Origin: Phaseolus vulgaris
Lineage: Eukaryota > Streptophyta > Magnoliopsida > Fabales > Fabaceae
Direction: 5' to 3'
NCBI RefSeq assembly: GCF_000499845.2
Contig: NC_023750.2
Coordinates: forward strand, 2,929,913-2,993,912
DNA: 64,000 nucleotides
The number at the start of each line of letters is the position of its first letter. Within the stretch, counting starts at the first letter, position 1. The notes beneath the pieces are model-generated. The model searched no databases and was not told where the DNA came from. It saw only the letters and a program-made list of their open reading frames with translations. Of this stretch, positions 33,410 to 47,200 are shown piece after piece. Position numbers and translations under genes: made by a program.

Positions 33410-35995
33410 CAAAGCTCGTTCCAAAAACTATAATTTACATTTTGAAAAGCTTGTTCTAAAAAATTGTTATATAACTCTTTTTTAAAGAGTTTGTAGTTAA
33501 GGTTTGGATACGTTTGAATTGTAATTTTATATAAGCCCTTTAAGTGGACTTGAATGGTTAATGGACAAATTACTTCTACCTACCAACATTTGTGTTGTGA
33601 GAACATACCTTAGTGTGTGGAGAGTGAACATTGAAATGGGAACTGAGAGTTAGAGTGATTCAGAGAAAAGGTGCAATTAGTGATGGGATTAACTCTAACA
33701 AGTGGTATCAGTTAGCTAGGGGAGATGGTGACCAATAACTTATTAGAAACAAGGGTATAATCTTTGGAGAAACTGGTGGCAAATTCTCAAGAAGCAATCT
33801 AGAAATCTTTCCAAGAATTGTAGTAGGTTGTTGGAGGTCTAATTTCTTCCATGACTATTATAAGCATTGTATAACAACTTCATTCTCCTTCTTGCACAAA
33901 TCAAGAATTTGTGAAGAATACTTCTACAATTCTCGATAGAACCAGTTGCATTTTCCATCATTTGATGAAACCAAATTTTGGGACTAGAAGGCCAAAGTTC
34001 AGAATTGTTTTGAATTAGATGACACCCCAATACAACAACGAACAAGATTACTACTTCTTTCAATGGAGGGCAAAACTTTTTCGTGACAACATCATTACAT
34101 TAAGTCTTTTGATTTCCAACGACAATCTTAGACGCAAATCTTGAAGGATGCGACTCATAGATTTGATGATAGCACATTTGGTGATCCCGTGATTGAATTG
34201 GCTCGTTTAAAACATGGAAGTTCTTTAGTTGAATATTTGATACTCTATTGATCAAAGTTATGATTTTGAAGAAATTGCTTTGAGTTTTTTTTTTTGTCAA
34301 GTCTAACTCTTGAATAGGAGAAATAATATGTTTACACATACCTTTTACACTTCAAGAAGCAGTGTTGTTAGGCGGTCTCCAGGAAGAAGTATTGCAAGAA
34401 AATTCCTGGGTTTCAGTGGGTAGTTAAGAAGAGAAAAATCAAAATTTTTAAACAGGAAAGCAGTCACAAATTTAAAATAAATATGCACCTATTACTACTT
34501 TTCAATCTCATTATGCACCAAGTTCATTTAAGTTGATGTTAAGGTTGGATAACACGACTAATTCTACAGGTTCTATTTCAAGGAAAGAGGTTAGTGAACG
34601 TATCTCTAAGGAGTTATATAAACACTTTATTTAGGAGCATGGTAAGATTGTAGCACCTTGAACAACTTTACTGCAAAAAAATACTCTCCATATGTGGGAT
34701 ATTAAAGTCGATACAACCTTCCGCAGGTTAAAGAAGGCATTAACTACTGCTTTGATTTGAATATTACCTTATTTTTTCAACCATTAACTATTGAAACTGA
34801 TGCTTCAGGAATATCGGTTGGAGTGGTGCTCATGCAATTTAACAACCATATTGCTTACATAAGTAAGAAAATGAGACCTAAATGTCAATTGTAGTTTGCT
34901 TATGAAAAATAAATTTTTGCTATTTTATTTCTAGTAAAAGAGTGACAACATTATTTTTAGATCATATGTGGTAATAAAAACATATCAAAAGGTTTTGAAG
35001 CATTTGTTGGAGCAACCGCCTACAACAATGTTACATAAATGGGGTTCGGAAAAGCTAATAGGTTTGAATTTTTGCATTGAATATAAAAAAGGTAAAGACA
35101 ATGTAGTAGCAGATGGACTGCCATGAAACCTTACTCAAGGTAAGTTATTCTTGATAGACCTTGAAAATCTCTATATGTGGACTTTATTATTGGTCTCCAT
35201 AAATCTTGTTCTATGACTATGTTTTTTTTGTTATGGATAGCTTAACTAGGTATGCTCATTTTTTGCCACTTTCACATCCTTTTAGAGTAGCTAAGGTGAC
35301 AACCCTTTTCATGGACAATATTGTGACAACCATGAAGCTTGGCCACTTGACATTATATATAATAGGGGCTCTATTTTCATGAGACACTTTTGGATTGAGT
35401 TGATGCACAAGAATGGTGTCAAGCTGCTGCGATCAACAAATTTTTATCCACAAACAAATGGTCAAACAGAGGTTGTAAACAAATTCATTGAGACTTATCT
35501 ACGTTGTGTTTTCGAGGACATTCCTTCCAGGTGGACTGTGTATTTACCTATTGCGAAATCGTGGTACAACACCAAATTTCATACAATTATACATTTGACC
35601 CATTTGAAGCTCTTTATGGATATCCTCCTTCCATTCCCACTGCTATACAAAATACATATTCCTTAATATAAGCAGTAGCCTATACAATGAAGACACGTGA
35701 TGAAATTACTCAGGTATTACAAGCAGATTTGGTTCAGGCAGAACGACATATGAAGTTTTATGTTGATTTGAATAGGACTGACAAACAATACAAGGTGGTA
35801 TATTTAAAGATTTAACCATACATACAAATAATTTTATCCTATACAAATTTTCACAAATTAGTTGGCTGATATTATGGTCCCTACATAGTTTTAGAAATGA
35901 TTGACAATGTGACTTATAACTGGATTTACCTACTCACTCTTAAATTCATAATATTTTTCATATTTCCTTACTAAAACCATCACATGGAGTTAAAC
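33410..35995 (+). mobile_element. Decayed Ty3/gypsy retrotransposon
   Basis: A primer-site-like TGGTATCAGTTAG begins at 33703, two bases after ...CTAACA, so 33420-33700 may be a remnant 5' LTR. Gag-like KAQNCFELDDTPIQQRTR lies near 33985-34045. RT/RNase H follows (LTIETDASGISVGVVLMQF at 34788-34845, later KGKDNVVADGLP). The integrase comes at 35170-35640 (LTRYAHFLPLSHP; FYPQTNGQTEVVNKF; SRWTVYLPIAKSWYNT). A chromo-side tail (AERHMKFYVDLNRT, YYGPYIVLEMI) lies at 35700-35960. The domain order RT-RNase H-integrase identifies gypsy. Many stops and frameshifts make it inactive; no 3' LTR was found. Confidence 0.85.
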
Positions 35996-37927
35996 CAGTA
36001 TTTACAAGTTAAATATTAAAAAATTTAAAAAATTTATGAACAAAATTAATTGGAGAAAATATTTGTTTCTCCTAAAAGTGTTTATAAAATTATTTATTTA
36101 AATGTCTAGAATTTTTTTTTCAATAAGGTTAGTCGGTGTCTTGTGGTTTGTAAACATTCCTTATGTTAGTAAAATAAGTTGAGTTTAAAAGGGAGTGAAC
36201 TAAATTTTCTAAAAGAAAAAAAAAATCTTCAAATGAATGAAAAATTAACTTTAAGTCAATAGATATTTTGAAGATAACTATATTCAACTACAAGAAAAAG
36301 TTACTTTAATTTTTTTTAATTTTTCTATAATCATACCACATGAATTCAAATCAAATATAATTGGGAAGAGATAAGGAAAAGAAAATAACAAAAATTATTC
36401 TAAATTACTCTTATAAAAAACTTGCATCCAATTATTAATCTTAAATAAGTCAATTAACTAATTTCAAGTTTTTACTAACATCATACAAACAATTCTTAAA
36501 TTTTACAGAAATCTCCTACAACCTCTTGAAACTTTACCACAACATAACTCTCTTGACACAAGATTCATATCCAAATCATAAGGGACAATTGTTTCATATA
36601 AGAATGATTATTTGATTGCTAATCATGTTGTCTATTTTCGTTTTCTTTCAAATTGCAACATTGGTACACTAGTAATGTTGATGATCAAAATTGAAAGTTG
36701 CATAATTTAAATCAATTTTCAAAATTTAGGGCAATGTCTATATATAATTTTAAATTTCATAATTTAAATGTTAAAGCAATTATAAAAATGTAATTAATAA
36801 AAAAGTTATGTATTTAAATTAATGTTTTAGATATGTAAAAACTGAATAATTAAACTGTAGATATTTTTTTTAATGGAAAAGATAGACACCAACCTTCACA
36901 AAGATATATGTATGTATGTAATATAGAGGGAAAAGAGAGAGAAAATTGAATGTTTCCTTGTCATTATTAATTATGTTTTTGACAAATGACAATCATGATA
37001 TTTTAAGTTTGAGTTATTTTTTTTTATTAATATAAGTCATGCTTTTTTGATTGACTTTCGGACAAAGTATTTTAGTCCATGTTAATGTAAATTATTTTTT
37101 ATTTGATACTATTGAGATTACTATAGTTGTTTTACTGGTCAGTAAAAATGTTTTTCGATAGATGTCAACCAAATTTCTCTTTTGTTGAAATTGGTTGTAG
37201 TTACTTTTTTTTGGTCAATATTTACAAAGATTTTTTTAAAATGACATCATTAAAATATTATATCCAAATAAAAAAAAAATTGAATTCATTTGAATTGCTT
37301 CATTCAAAATAAAATATTTAAAAGATTAAACAATTTAAAATAAAAATAATTCAAATCCCAACATATTTAAATTTCCTAGAAATTGTAAAATTAACAAAAG
37401 GATAAAGAATTGTCTTGGAATGCTTGTATTTGATAGGAAGGCTTGAATCCAAGTTAGTGATCTCAGTGCAACACCATAAAAGAATTGGGAAAACTACTCT
37501 GCCACTGATAAATATGCATCAAGTAAGGTTCCAATTATATCAATTGCTATGATTGGTAAATTTTCATGTATGAGTTTTCAATCTGTTTTCCACTTACAAT
37601 TGCAGCAAGTAACCTGACACAGTTTATCACAACATCACCACCATGTTAATTACCAGGAAATTTTGAACAAAATGTTCTGCTCAGCAAAACACGAACTATG
37701 AAACTGCGTGTAAAGAAAACAGGAAGAATTGATCTTAAATCATTATCAGCAGTGACCAAGAGTAACAGAGAGCAGAAGCATGAAAAAGGTGCCCCTGGTT
37801 CTTGTGCAACAGAGGTTGCTCATCTCCTTCTTTCCATGTGATGGCCCATACAAAGGTACCCAGAATGACATTCATCTATCTAACCTTACACCTATAACTA
37901 AATCACTGAGCTTACATCCAAAATCAA
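35996..37927. other. AT-rich intergenic DNA
   Basis: Only short frames, with a (TATG)n tract near 36907-36922. The last 400 bases likely include the 3' UTR of the AAGAB-like gene. Nothing else recognised. Confidence 0.55.
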
Positions 37928-40131
37928 CTAAATTTTCTCTTCGTCACTGTCTCCTCCAAAAATGGAAGCCATTTTCATGGCCAGCTTTGCAGCCATTTCC
38001 CTTCTTTGAAAATCAGGCATCAATCTTAAGCCTGCACGCATATTCCCAATTTCAGACATCAAATGTTCCAAATCCTCTAAGTCAAGACATTTACCCTCGT
38101 CTGCCTTCTCATCTCCTTCAGAACCCATGATATTGTGCAGCACATCCTTCTTACTCTCATCTTGAATTGCAGCACTTGAAGTTGTGGGCGCAGACTCTTT
38201 ATCAGTTGTAATTCCATTCACCTGTGGACCCTCTGCACTGGGATTGTTTTGAGAAGCTGACCCCCCTGCATCTAAGGAAGAGGCAGAAACCCATCCTTGT
38301 TCACTTTCATCCCAGGGATCAGCCGAACCAGCAGATAATACTTCATAATCTGGTTCATAGTCAGATTCTTCTGAAGATAACTCTGGGAAAAAGGATAAAC
38401 CAAAATTAATGCTTGCATTTATTCTACTTTGTCAAAAGTCGCAAGTAGCATGCTTCAAAGAACAAAAATAAAAAATAAAAAAAATACCCTCTTTCTCAAG
38501 AAATGATGGATGATTTATCCTATCACCAGATTTCAATACCATTCCAGGCCACATATGAGCAGAAAGTGCACCATAAAGACGTTCAACTCCCTGTAAATCA
38601 CCATCTATGGACAAACCTGTAAAATAAATTTGAGTAGAAATCATATAATCTGAAAATAGTTTTCAATGTTCATCATTCTATCCCTAATGGGAAGCAGAAA
38701 AAGATATGATGCGTTATACAACCATCTATCATTTATCATCTTCCAAATAATTCATTGTCATCTAAGTCACCTACCTTCCTCTCTCTTTAATAATGTACTA
38801 TAAGTATGACTCATCCACATCTAAAACGGAGCATTTGTCAAAGCAAAATTCAGAGTTAAATGCAATATGTTATAGACAGGCTATTTACATTTGTCAAAAT
38901 CAGCATTGGAAGCACATGCCTCAATGAACTCAATATTGTGATCAGTGCACCATTCCAGACAGGACCTTCTAATGTCCCATGATGGTGCCTCATCCCCCAA
39001 TAAACTAGTTCCCTCTGATTCAGATATTCCGTACTCTTCTGAATAACTATCAACAGCAGAGTCTTCTAGTTTCAGCAACCGCCTTCTGTATTCAGCATGA
39101 GCTGGATGCCCAGAAACCAGATCCACTTTGTTTCCAATACACAGTAATATCTCAAAGTTCTGAATATCAGTGTGAGACACCCATTCTCGAAGTGCAGCCA
39201 GGGAAGATGGCTGCACAAAAAGGGTAAATTAAAGATACATTACATGTAATTGTCACCACTAATGCATACCAAGGCACACAGAAAACAAGAATAATTCTTC
39301 TGCACACGTAAAACCCAAACAATAAGCAGTGAATACAAAATAAAACCCTCATGAAAAGCAAACATTAAGTAATCAACAACATAAACAAATCAAAGGACAA
39401 TCATGAAGTGAAGGAACTAACTTCATTCATGTCAAAAACCATCACCAATGCAGTCATGCGTCGAAACACAGGCATGTTTCCAGCAGAAAAATCATCACGA
39501 AGATGAGCCATCCATACAGAAACATCAGCAGTATAGTACTTATTATTGATAGTCCACCTGTTCATTCCACATTTATAACAAACACACCCAAAAATTCAAA
39601 AAAAAAAAAAATCATAACCAAAAAAGATAGATAAAATAATTCAGGGTGAACATACCCATGGACATTCACTTCAGAAGCCGAATCAAAAGCATCCTCAACA
39701 TCGACAGAGGTCAATCCTATGCTCAACACCAGCAAAATCATATATCAAATTTCAGTTTCACCCCTCAAAATAATAACAATAAAAAATTATCTGGAAACGA
39801 TACAGCATGCATAACAAAGAATTAAAGTTAGTGTCAATAAGTAATACCAGAACATCTAGGTTAAAATCCCAAGCATAATAACAAATTAAAATTGAAAATA
39901 TTTATAATAATGCACGAAACATGCTGAAGATTTAATTTAAAACAGTTGCAAGAGAGAGAATAATAAAAACCTAAAATTAATTAAAGATTTGTTAAGTAGA
40001 ATAAGTTGAAGCAAGGTGAAGAGAAATAGAGAGTTACGAGATATGATGGTGCGTTTGCCAACGTTGGAGGATCCTATGATGAAGATTCCGGGTCGGTTCT
40101 GCAGATCCGTTTGCGATTCGGTAGCATCCAT
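37928..40131 (-). CDS. AAGAB/p34-type alpha- and gamma-adaptin-binding protein
   Basis: GTPase-like protein of the AAGAB (p34) family, which in animals chaperones AP1/AP2 adaptor assembly; the role in plants is inferred. Exons: 40131-40038, 39716-39656, 39557-39422, 39210-38889, 38616-38488, 38382-37928. Total 1197 nt, 398 residues plus stop; all splice sites GT-AG, phases consistent. A P-loop-like GSSNVGKRT lies at residues 20-28 (Arg where Ras-like proteins have Ser/Thr directly after GK), NKVD at 124-127, and CLEWCTDHNIEFIEACASN after it corresponds to the G5 region. A Ser/Asp-rich linker (DYEPDYEVLSAGSADPWDE) leads to the C-terminal adaptin-binding helix (LEDLEHLMSEIGNMRAGLRL, then RREMAAKLAMKMASIF). 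No lesion. Confidence 0.93.
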
Positions 40132-40165
40132 GGGAAGTTCCGGGTTTGGATTGTTCCGCTCGCTC

Positions 40166-40191
40166 TCTTCTTCTTCTTCTTCTTCTTCTTC
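40166..40191. repeat. (TTC)n microsatellite in 5' flank
   Basis: About nine TTC/CTT units within 60 bp upstream of the AAGAB-like start codon, read as GAA repeats on the transcribed strand; probably in the 5' UTR. Confidence 0.9.
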
Positions 40192-40261
40192 AAGTCTCTG
40201 TACTTGTTGTTGGTGTCACCCTCTCGCATTGATTTGGACCCTTGGATGTATCTAACGGATC

Positions 40262-41199
40262 ACATCTCTGGCGAAGATTTCTGTAATATATAGTATTAAT
40301 AATTACTTTTTAAATATATAAGTATAAGTATTAATAAAGAAGATTTCTTGTTATAATCGGTTTTCATGTAAACACCTTTTATCGGTTTTATTTTTATTAT
40401 TCTAATATTTGTCAAAATTTTATAAATTATAATTATTTTTTAATTTTATTGTTGAAAATATGACAATTATTTATGCAATTAGGGATTGTTGAAGACATTG
40501 TATCTCCTCCAAATGCCAAGAACACATTACATATTGAGTTTTAGGTTGCTAGGGATTGTTGAAGATGTTGTATGATTTAGTTTTTCGGAAAATGGTTCAT
40601 GTTTTTTTAATAATTTAAAAATAACTAAGTTGTGTGTTTTGTATTAAATTTTGTTATGATATTTATTTCATTTTAATAGATAATATAGCAAAAAGAAAAA
40701 TATATGTGCTAAAAAAATTAAGAGTAAAACAATAAAGAGAAAGATGAAAACTAAATGTTGCAAATATAAGAAAAAAATACCTTTAAATAAAGGTAAAAAG
40801 AGTTATCCGGAAGAAATTCTAAAGAAAACACTATTTAAATGAAAAATATTATTTTAAGAATGATATTAACATTTATTCGAATTTGACTTGGTCAATAAAT
40901 AACATAGGTTTGTGTTAGAGAGTTATTGAAAAAAATGACTTTAACTCTTCATCCAAGAGATCATTGGTGTGACTTGTGCTTAAATGGATTTTCTTGGTAG
41001 ATGAAAGTAATTCACATTCTTTGCAATACGAGGTTAGCCTAAATTTGTGTGTGCCATATGAGCATACCCATACTTTATCAAGCATAAACAAAGACAACAT
41101 AATGTTGTATCGTGTGACAGATGAACACTTGCATCTTACATGATCTATTGTTGAACTAAGATTATTGTCTTACAAATGAAGCATGACCATGTTTTAATC
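40262..41199. other. Intergenic DNA
   Basis: AT-rich. The phrase ttgctagggattgttgaagat recurs near 40478 and 40548 as a small direct repeat. The left part probably includes the promoter of the AAGAB-like gene. Nothing else recognised. Confidence 0.5.
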
Positions 41200-42110
41200 A
41201 AAATAATGAGTGTTGGACTTTTCTTTAACACATTCTAATTTGATTGTACCTAAAATAGACATCTAGAAAGCTGAGGAACTCATATTTGGTCATGTTGCCA
41301 AAAAACCAATTTATGCTCAACAAATGTATATTTTGGGCATACTTTATTTAAGTCTGTATAATCAATGCACATCTTTCATTGGTTGTTAGATTTCTTGATC
41401 ATGACTGCATTAGCGAGCCATGTAGTGTACATGATTTCCCTTATAAAGTTGGCTTTCAAGAACTTGTTGAGCTCTAGGTTAACTACTTGATAACGTTTTT
41501 CTCTAGAATTTATCTTCCTCTAAGATATTGGTTTTGCCTAAGGAAAAATAATGAGCTAATGACACATGAAATGTCTGACATATCTATCGAACTCCAAGCA
41601 AACAGATAAGAGTTTCAAGTCAATACTTTCTCAATTTATTGTGGAGTGTGCAACTTTGTGCTTGCCCTACTTTAATGCATTGAGTAGGGTGTAACCCAAC
41701 TAGAAATTTGTCTTATTAAAAATAGGAAGATCTTCCTTAAATTTCAGTTGTAGGGTTAAGGTTTCCTAACCCATCAACTCTACAATGAGACATTATTCAC
41801 AAGGTTGATTTTCATCGATTAGGACATTATTGGAAAGGTCCAGTACTTTAGTCTCTAGTGCTTGGTCCTGATTGGATGATTGATTTCCATTGTCATCTTG
41901 GTGTTTCCTTGACCTCTTTCTTGAAATCCATTATGATTTCCTTTACTACATCCTCTCCTCACCCTCGACCTCTTCCAACATTGTTATTTTATACAAAGTG
42001 ATTTAGAGCTTTAATGCATATAAGGTCTTTAATTGTGTTTCAGGTAGAATTCATTGGTCGTGTGCCAATATTTTGATGGTATTTGCATCTTTTGTTCAGG
42101 TCAGGATGTG
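41200..42110 (-). mobile_element. Ty3/gypsy (Tat-like) protease-RT fragment
   Basis: The minus strand reads YQVVNLELNKFLKANFIREI, then MYTTWLANAVMIKKSNNQ and CIDYTDLNKVCPKYTF, the conserved N-terminal reverse transcriptase of Tat/Athila-type gypsy elements. It is preceded by LLICLEFDRYV-like and MCH-like pieces of the linker to the protease. Frame breaks are frequent. 42111-44201 shows no further coding match. Confidence 0.75.
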
Positions 42111-44201
42111 GAGGAGAGCGAAAAGCTAGGGGTATCAGTTACAACTTGTGATTGAAAGCTTCTTTATGATTGTGATGATTGTGTCTCTACTAGCATTGAG
42201 TGATGTATATGTTTATAGCTCCTCGTGGGTTGCTATTTCGAGATTGTCGAAAATGAAAGAGAAACATTAGAGGAAGATGAAGCTGGTATATTATTTTTAA
42301 ATCATTTTCACATTTTAAGGTTTTCTTCAATAGTTATATATCAAACTAAATATTCACAAAGCAAAGTTCATCCATGTCTCTCTAAGTTGGTAGATTAACA
42401 AACCATTTACAAAAGAATCTTGATGCAAGACGGTAAGTATTGTGTATATGATTATGATAAGATGGAATCTAGTTCAAAATATTTTGAAAGAGTATTGAAT
42501 TCTTGGACACAAAGTAAACCACTATAGAGTTGATATTGTAAACGTGGTTGGAAAGATTCTACAAGGTATGATTAATGTATGACTAGGTCATTAGAGAAAA
42601 GGTTTATCCTGGATTGCGTATGCTTTCTATCCCCATCTTAATATTATAACATTTCCACCTAGATGGAAGTGTGATTGCCATGACCTCACGAGTGAATGGA
42701 CGAAAACCTTCTAGACTTATCTTTGTAAAGTCTTCTAACGGGAGTTAGAATCACTTTGAATTGATGGAATTTTTGGACAAACACCTTTAAGGATTGCTCA
42801 TGGTGCTGAATGTGGTTTCTTTAAGTGCACACTTTTGTGTTCTACTTATTTGTACGAGCTTCGTTATGTTGTTTCTTGACATGAAACTTGAGATTCTGTT
42901 ACTTGTTTGATTGACCTAAGAGTCTCACTTTATTGATATTTTCGGCGATTCATGTCTAATAATCACAAATGATTACCGTCCATTTAATGTCATAAACTTT
43001 ATAATTTGATTTCACGTTGTTCTCTAACAAAATCAAAATTTTTAACAAACTATTTCTGAAGTTGTACGTAAACTGTGATTTTCTTCTACTCACAATTTCT
43101 GCTCATTAATAATTTTGTTATAAATAATTTCCTCATTTTTTAGGAGGCTTTCACGTGTGCGTATTAAAAGTTATTATTATCCTCTTAGCACATAAAATAG
43201 TGAAAATAGATACCAGACTATACATTATAGCATTATTCATCACGTTAATATATGAAGTAAAACAACAATTACATATATACCATTTATTAATATAAAAAAG
43301 ATATTGTATATAACTGTAGAAAGAATAAAGTATACGCACTTTTATTTTTCTATTTTATTGTTAATCATATTTTAAAATCACAAAAGAAGAAAAAATATAA
43401 ATTACTTCATGTCCTAAAATTAACTTCACATTTCAACTACTCCACAACTCAATTCCTTTAGCTTAAAAAGATGAAACATGAAAAATAGATATGCATGCAC
43501 TATATCCCAACTATATTTTCACTGCTATAGTACATAATTTATATAAAATCACAATTTATTTAAACTTTAAAATTTAATTAGTTAATTTAATCAAAATATA
43601 TATTCATTATAATGATCTTAATTGCAATAACTTAAAAATTGTACCTTTATATATTAAAATTTGATAAATTTAAAAAATATGTGCAATATTACCACTGTAC
43701 ACCTACCTTGTAAATAAGCTGATTACTTTCAAAGTGCAACTAAAAAGCAAAAAGGTGTCACCAATTATCCATGTTATAAGAGAATATCAGCAATGGACCC
43801 TGACATAAATACTACAGGAGCAACAATTTAAATCACTAGAAACAAGCAAGTAATGGCCTAGTAACTTGCAACAAATTAGTTCATCCATGCTTGACTTAGG
43901 ATTTTGGTGTCAATTTTGGAGTATTGAAGAGTAGCTTCTTACACTGATTCTATCATTACACCGTCTGCTTTGGAGGCATCCAGCACATCCTCATGAAATC
44001 CTACTGATTCAAAGGTACAATTAAAAGAGTTTAAGGATATTGACGGGTTAATAAACTCCAAAACTATCTTCATTAATGGCAAAATAAGGGGAAAATAATC
44101 AAACACCTATGCTATTACACTTGGTTTTTAGATCCTGATCACCCACCACCGTCCATAAACAAGTTTATCCAGCTAAGAACATCAATAATTTCCAGTACAT
44201 G
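42111..44201. other. Intergenic DNA
   Basis: Possibly includes more of the gypsy remnant on its left (an LTR-like stretch around 42560-42720), but no pair or primer site could be found. The right end is likely the 3' UTR of the SAM gene. No gene seen. Confidence 0.45.
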
Positions 44202-47200
44202 TTAGACTTTCGACTCCAATGCTAAAAGTATCTTCTTTCTTGGTCCCTGGAAAAAAACAAAGCGTAACCATAATGTGTTTAACTAAACATGGGAATTACA
44301 AATCAAAAGAGCATAAGGAACGGAAGAATAATATCATAACCATTAAAATGTAAAAAACATGACAAGCAATATACTATACGAGGTTTTTTTTATTTTCTAT
44401 CAAAAGATAGGACTTCATGTGTGGGTTACCAATACGAAATTTAAATTTTAGTTGGAGAATTTCCGAAAAAACACACATTGTATGTATGTATGTATGTCTT
44501 GTAGTACTCAAACTTTGACACAATTAAATATAACTAGCTTTTTAGAGGAAAAATCCTACCGTGACATCACTAGAAGTTAGGAAGACAAAGGACACTAAAC
44601 CAACTTCGAGATATTTGGACATGGGGAAAAAGAAATCAAGTCGACTTTTTTTATTACAAATAGTTTAAGCTAGAAGATACAAATGAAAGAAGAAAAGAAA
44701 TCATCTAGAAGTATACCAAAATAAACGGGTAAAAATACCTAACAAGTAACTTGCAATACAGCAACCAATATCTCAGGAGGCCTAGAAAATATACAACCCT
44801 AAAAGGAGCATTAGTAAAACATCACAAAAGCTACTGAACCGTTCAAATCCTAAATAAACTCTCAAGGCAACTGACGACAATTAAGATTCTACCATTTCTT
44901 TCCCCGATTAGATGTACCAGATAACTACAAATAGAGAACAGCACCAAATCCTCTTAGAATATCTACTAGTGCCAAATACTCTAAAATTATTACGCAGGAA
45001 CTCTTAGAGATCCTTGAGGCAAAGAATTTTTTTACCAAAACACCGATGATTTGCTAACCCCTCAAATTTTTTACAATGTAAATATATTCATTGGAGCAAA
45101 TATGTTTTTACAATACACTCAATTCTCATTCTCTCCTTATTTTCTACTTCTCTCAACCCAAACAACTTGAAAATCTACCCATTTTCTACTAATTATCTTT
45201 TCTCTCATACTTATTTCACCACTACTTCTCAAAATCTTTCATCATCCAAACAAAGCTTAAAGGTCATTCCATAAAAAGGAAACTACCGAGCAATGCAAAA
45301 AAGAAATGAGAACTGGTTTCAGAACTAAATCTGTACATCCCACAATAGTCTAGAGACGAAGCGGTTAGATGCTTTCTATATAAAAGTAAATAAATGTTAT
45401 TAATACTTTTCATAACTGCCGTGCATAAAAAAATTTGAATTAGATATTACAGGGAGTATTTGATAACTAGTGGACTTGTCTAAAAGCGAGATTTATTGCT
45501 GTGACATTACGTATGACATTGAAAATAGGAATTACATGAAAATATCTGAGATACAATAACCCCGGCTTTTCACAGATGCACTAGCCCTGACTTTTCCTAG
45601 ATGTTCAGATCAGATACCAAATTTCCAAAACCACCCCAGTTTTTCCCAAATGCCTGGCCTCGACTTTTCTCAGACACACTGGCCCATCTTTGACCTAAAT
45701 GCACTTGCCACAACTTTACCCAGATGTACCAGACCTGAATTTGCTCTGAAGCACTGCTCTTAGCTTTGTCCCAGATTCACACTAGAATTATATCTACCAA
45801 AATATCATTTTTTAAGTTCCAAAATTTTTGGTCTCCAGTAATTCCAGTTTGGAACTTTCAAATATGGTTTTGAGAAGGACGAACCTGATTTGGTTGCCAG
45901 GAATTTTCTCTGACTGATAATCATTTTAACTATCTAGTTAAGCTATTTTCTCTCCAACTTCTCCAGTATCTTTGAGCTGATTTTCCAACTATTGTTTTGG
46001 AAGAACTTGATTGTATTTTTTTTAATTTCTAATCAGACAGATGATGATTGTTCCAGCTATCTAGCTAACTATTTTCTCTCCAGCTACTCTGGGCTGATTT
46101 TCCAACTATTGGAAGAGCTTTGATTTTTATCCTTTTAAATTTCAAATCAAACTGATGATGATCGTTCCAGCTATCTAGATAAGCTACTTTCTCTCCAACT
46201 TCTCCAGAATCCCAAAAAAGGCACATGGGATTTTCCTAGCTGGAACTTCAGAAATTTACTCTTCCAAGTTATCAATCATCAACTAACCATTGTCCATTTC
46301 ATTTCTAGCCCAACATCCAAAACCAGATCAGCAATTTCCTCTATAGAAAGGATTCTGAATCTGAGAGTCAAATTCTGATTCCAGCACCCTATGCTGAGTA
46401 GCTTCATTATTTAATCTCCCAAACCCATTTTTACTGTTATTCCCCACCAAAAACTTGCATCATTGTTAATGGCGGATGGCTATTCATAGCAGCAAGCCAA
46501 AATAACACCTATATTAAAAATATAAAACACACAAAAAAAAGAACACTAAAGAAAAACAGAAAAGTGTAAAACCATGAAAAAAATGAAGACCACAGAATGC
46601 AAAATAAGAACAGAGCATTAGAGCCAAAAAGAAATGGAGGGCAGAGTGCAGTATTGAGCTGCATTATTAATACTGCACTATTGAGCTGCATTATTAATAC
46701 TGCACTAATGAGCTTCAACTCCAACCTTTTACAGACTCTTCCCGACTATTCCTGTCTGTGCACCTACAATGCATTTTTTCTCTGTTGGGTACGTTAGTCA
46801 TTTCATAGAAAATCTATTAATAGAAGGCCATATGTTCAATTAGGTGCCATGGTGGCTGCCTTTCTCACTTAGTTGGCATTGTTTGAGATATAAGTTAAAT
46901 GAGTCAGAAAATAAGGCCCTTCATCAATCTGATTGCATCAATAAGACAAGAAGTTGGGTGAGCATCCCATTGGACGCATCTGCTTCAAAAGAAGAACTCC
47001 TTTATCAATCTTCTCATTCATAAGAACTCTAACAGTGTATTGAAGCTTGCCACACTTGGTTTAACACCCCTCACCACCATCTCCCTCAGAAGTGATACTG
47101 CTTCTCTTGGTTTTCCAATCTTGCATGCAATACTCATTTAAAAAAATCCCATATGCTTTAACATCTGACTTCATCCCATGGCTAACCATTTCCCTCAAAT

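Noticed and set aside
40016..40293. Plus-strand frames over the AAGAB-like first exon
   Set aside because: Driven by the TTC microsatellite (Ser or Phe runs) and antisense to a well-supported exon.
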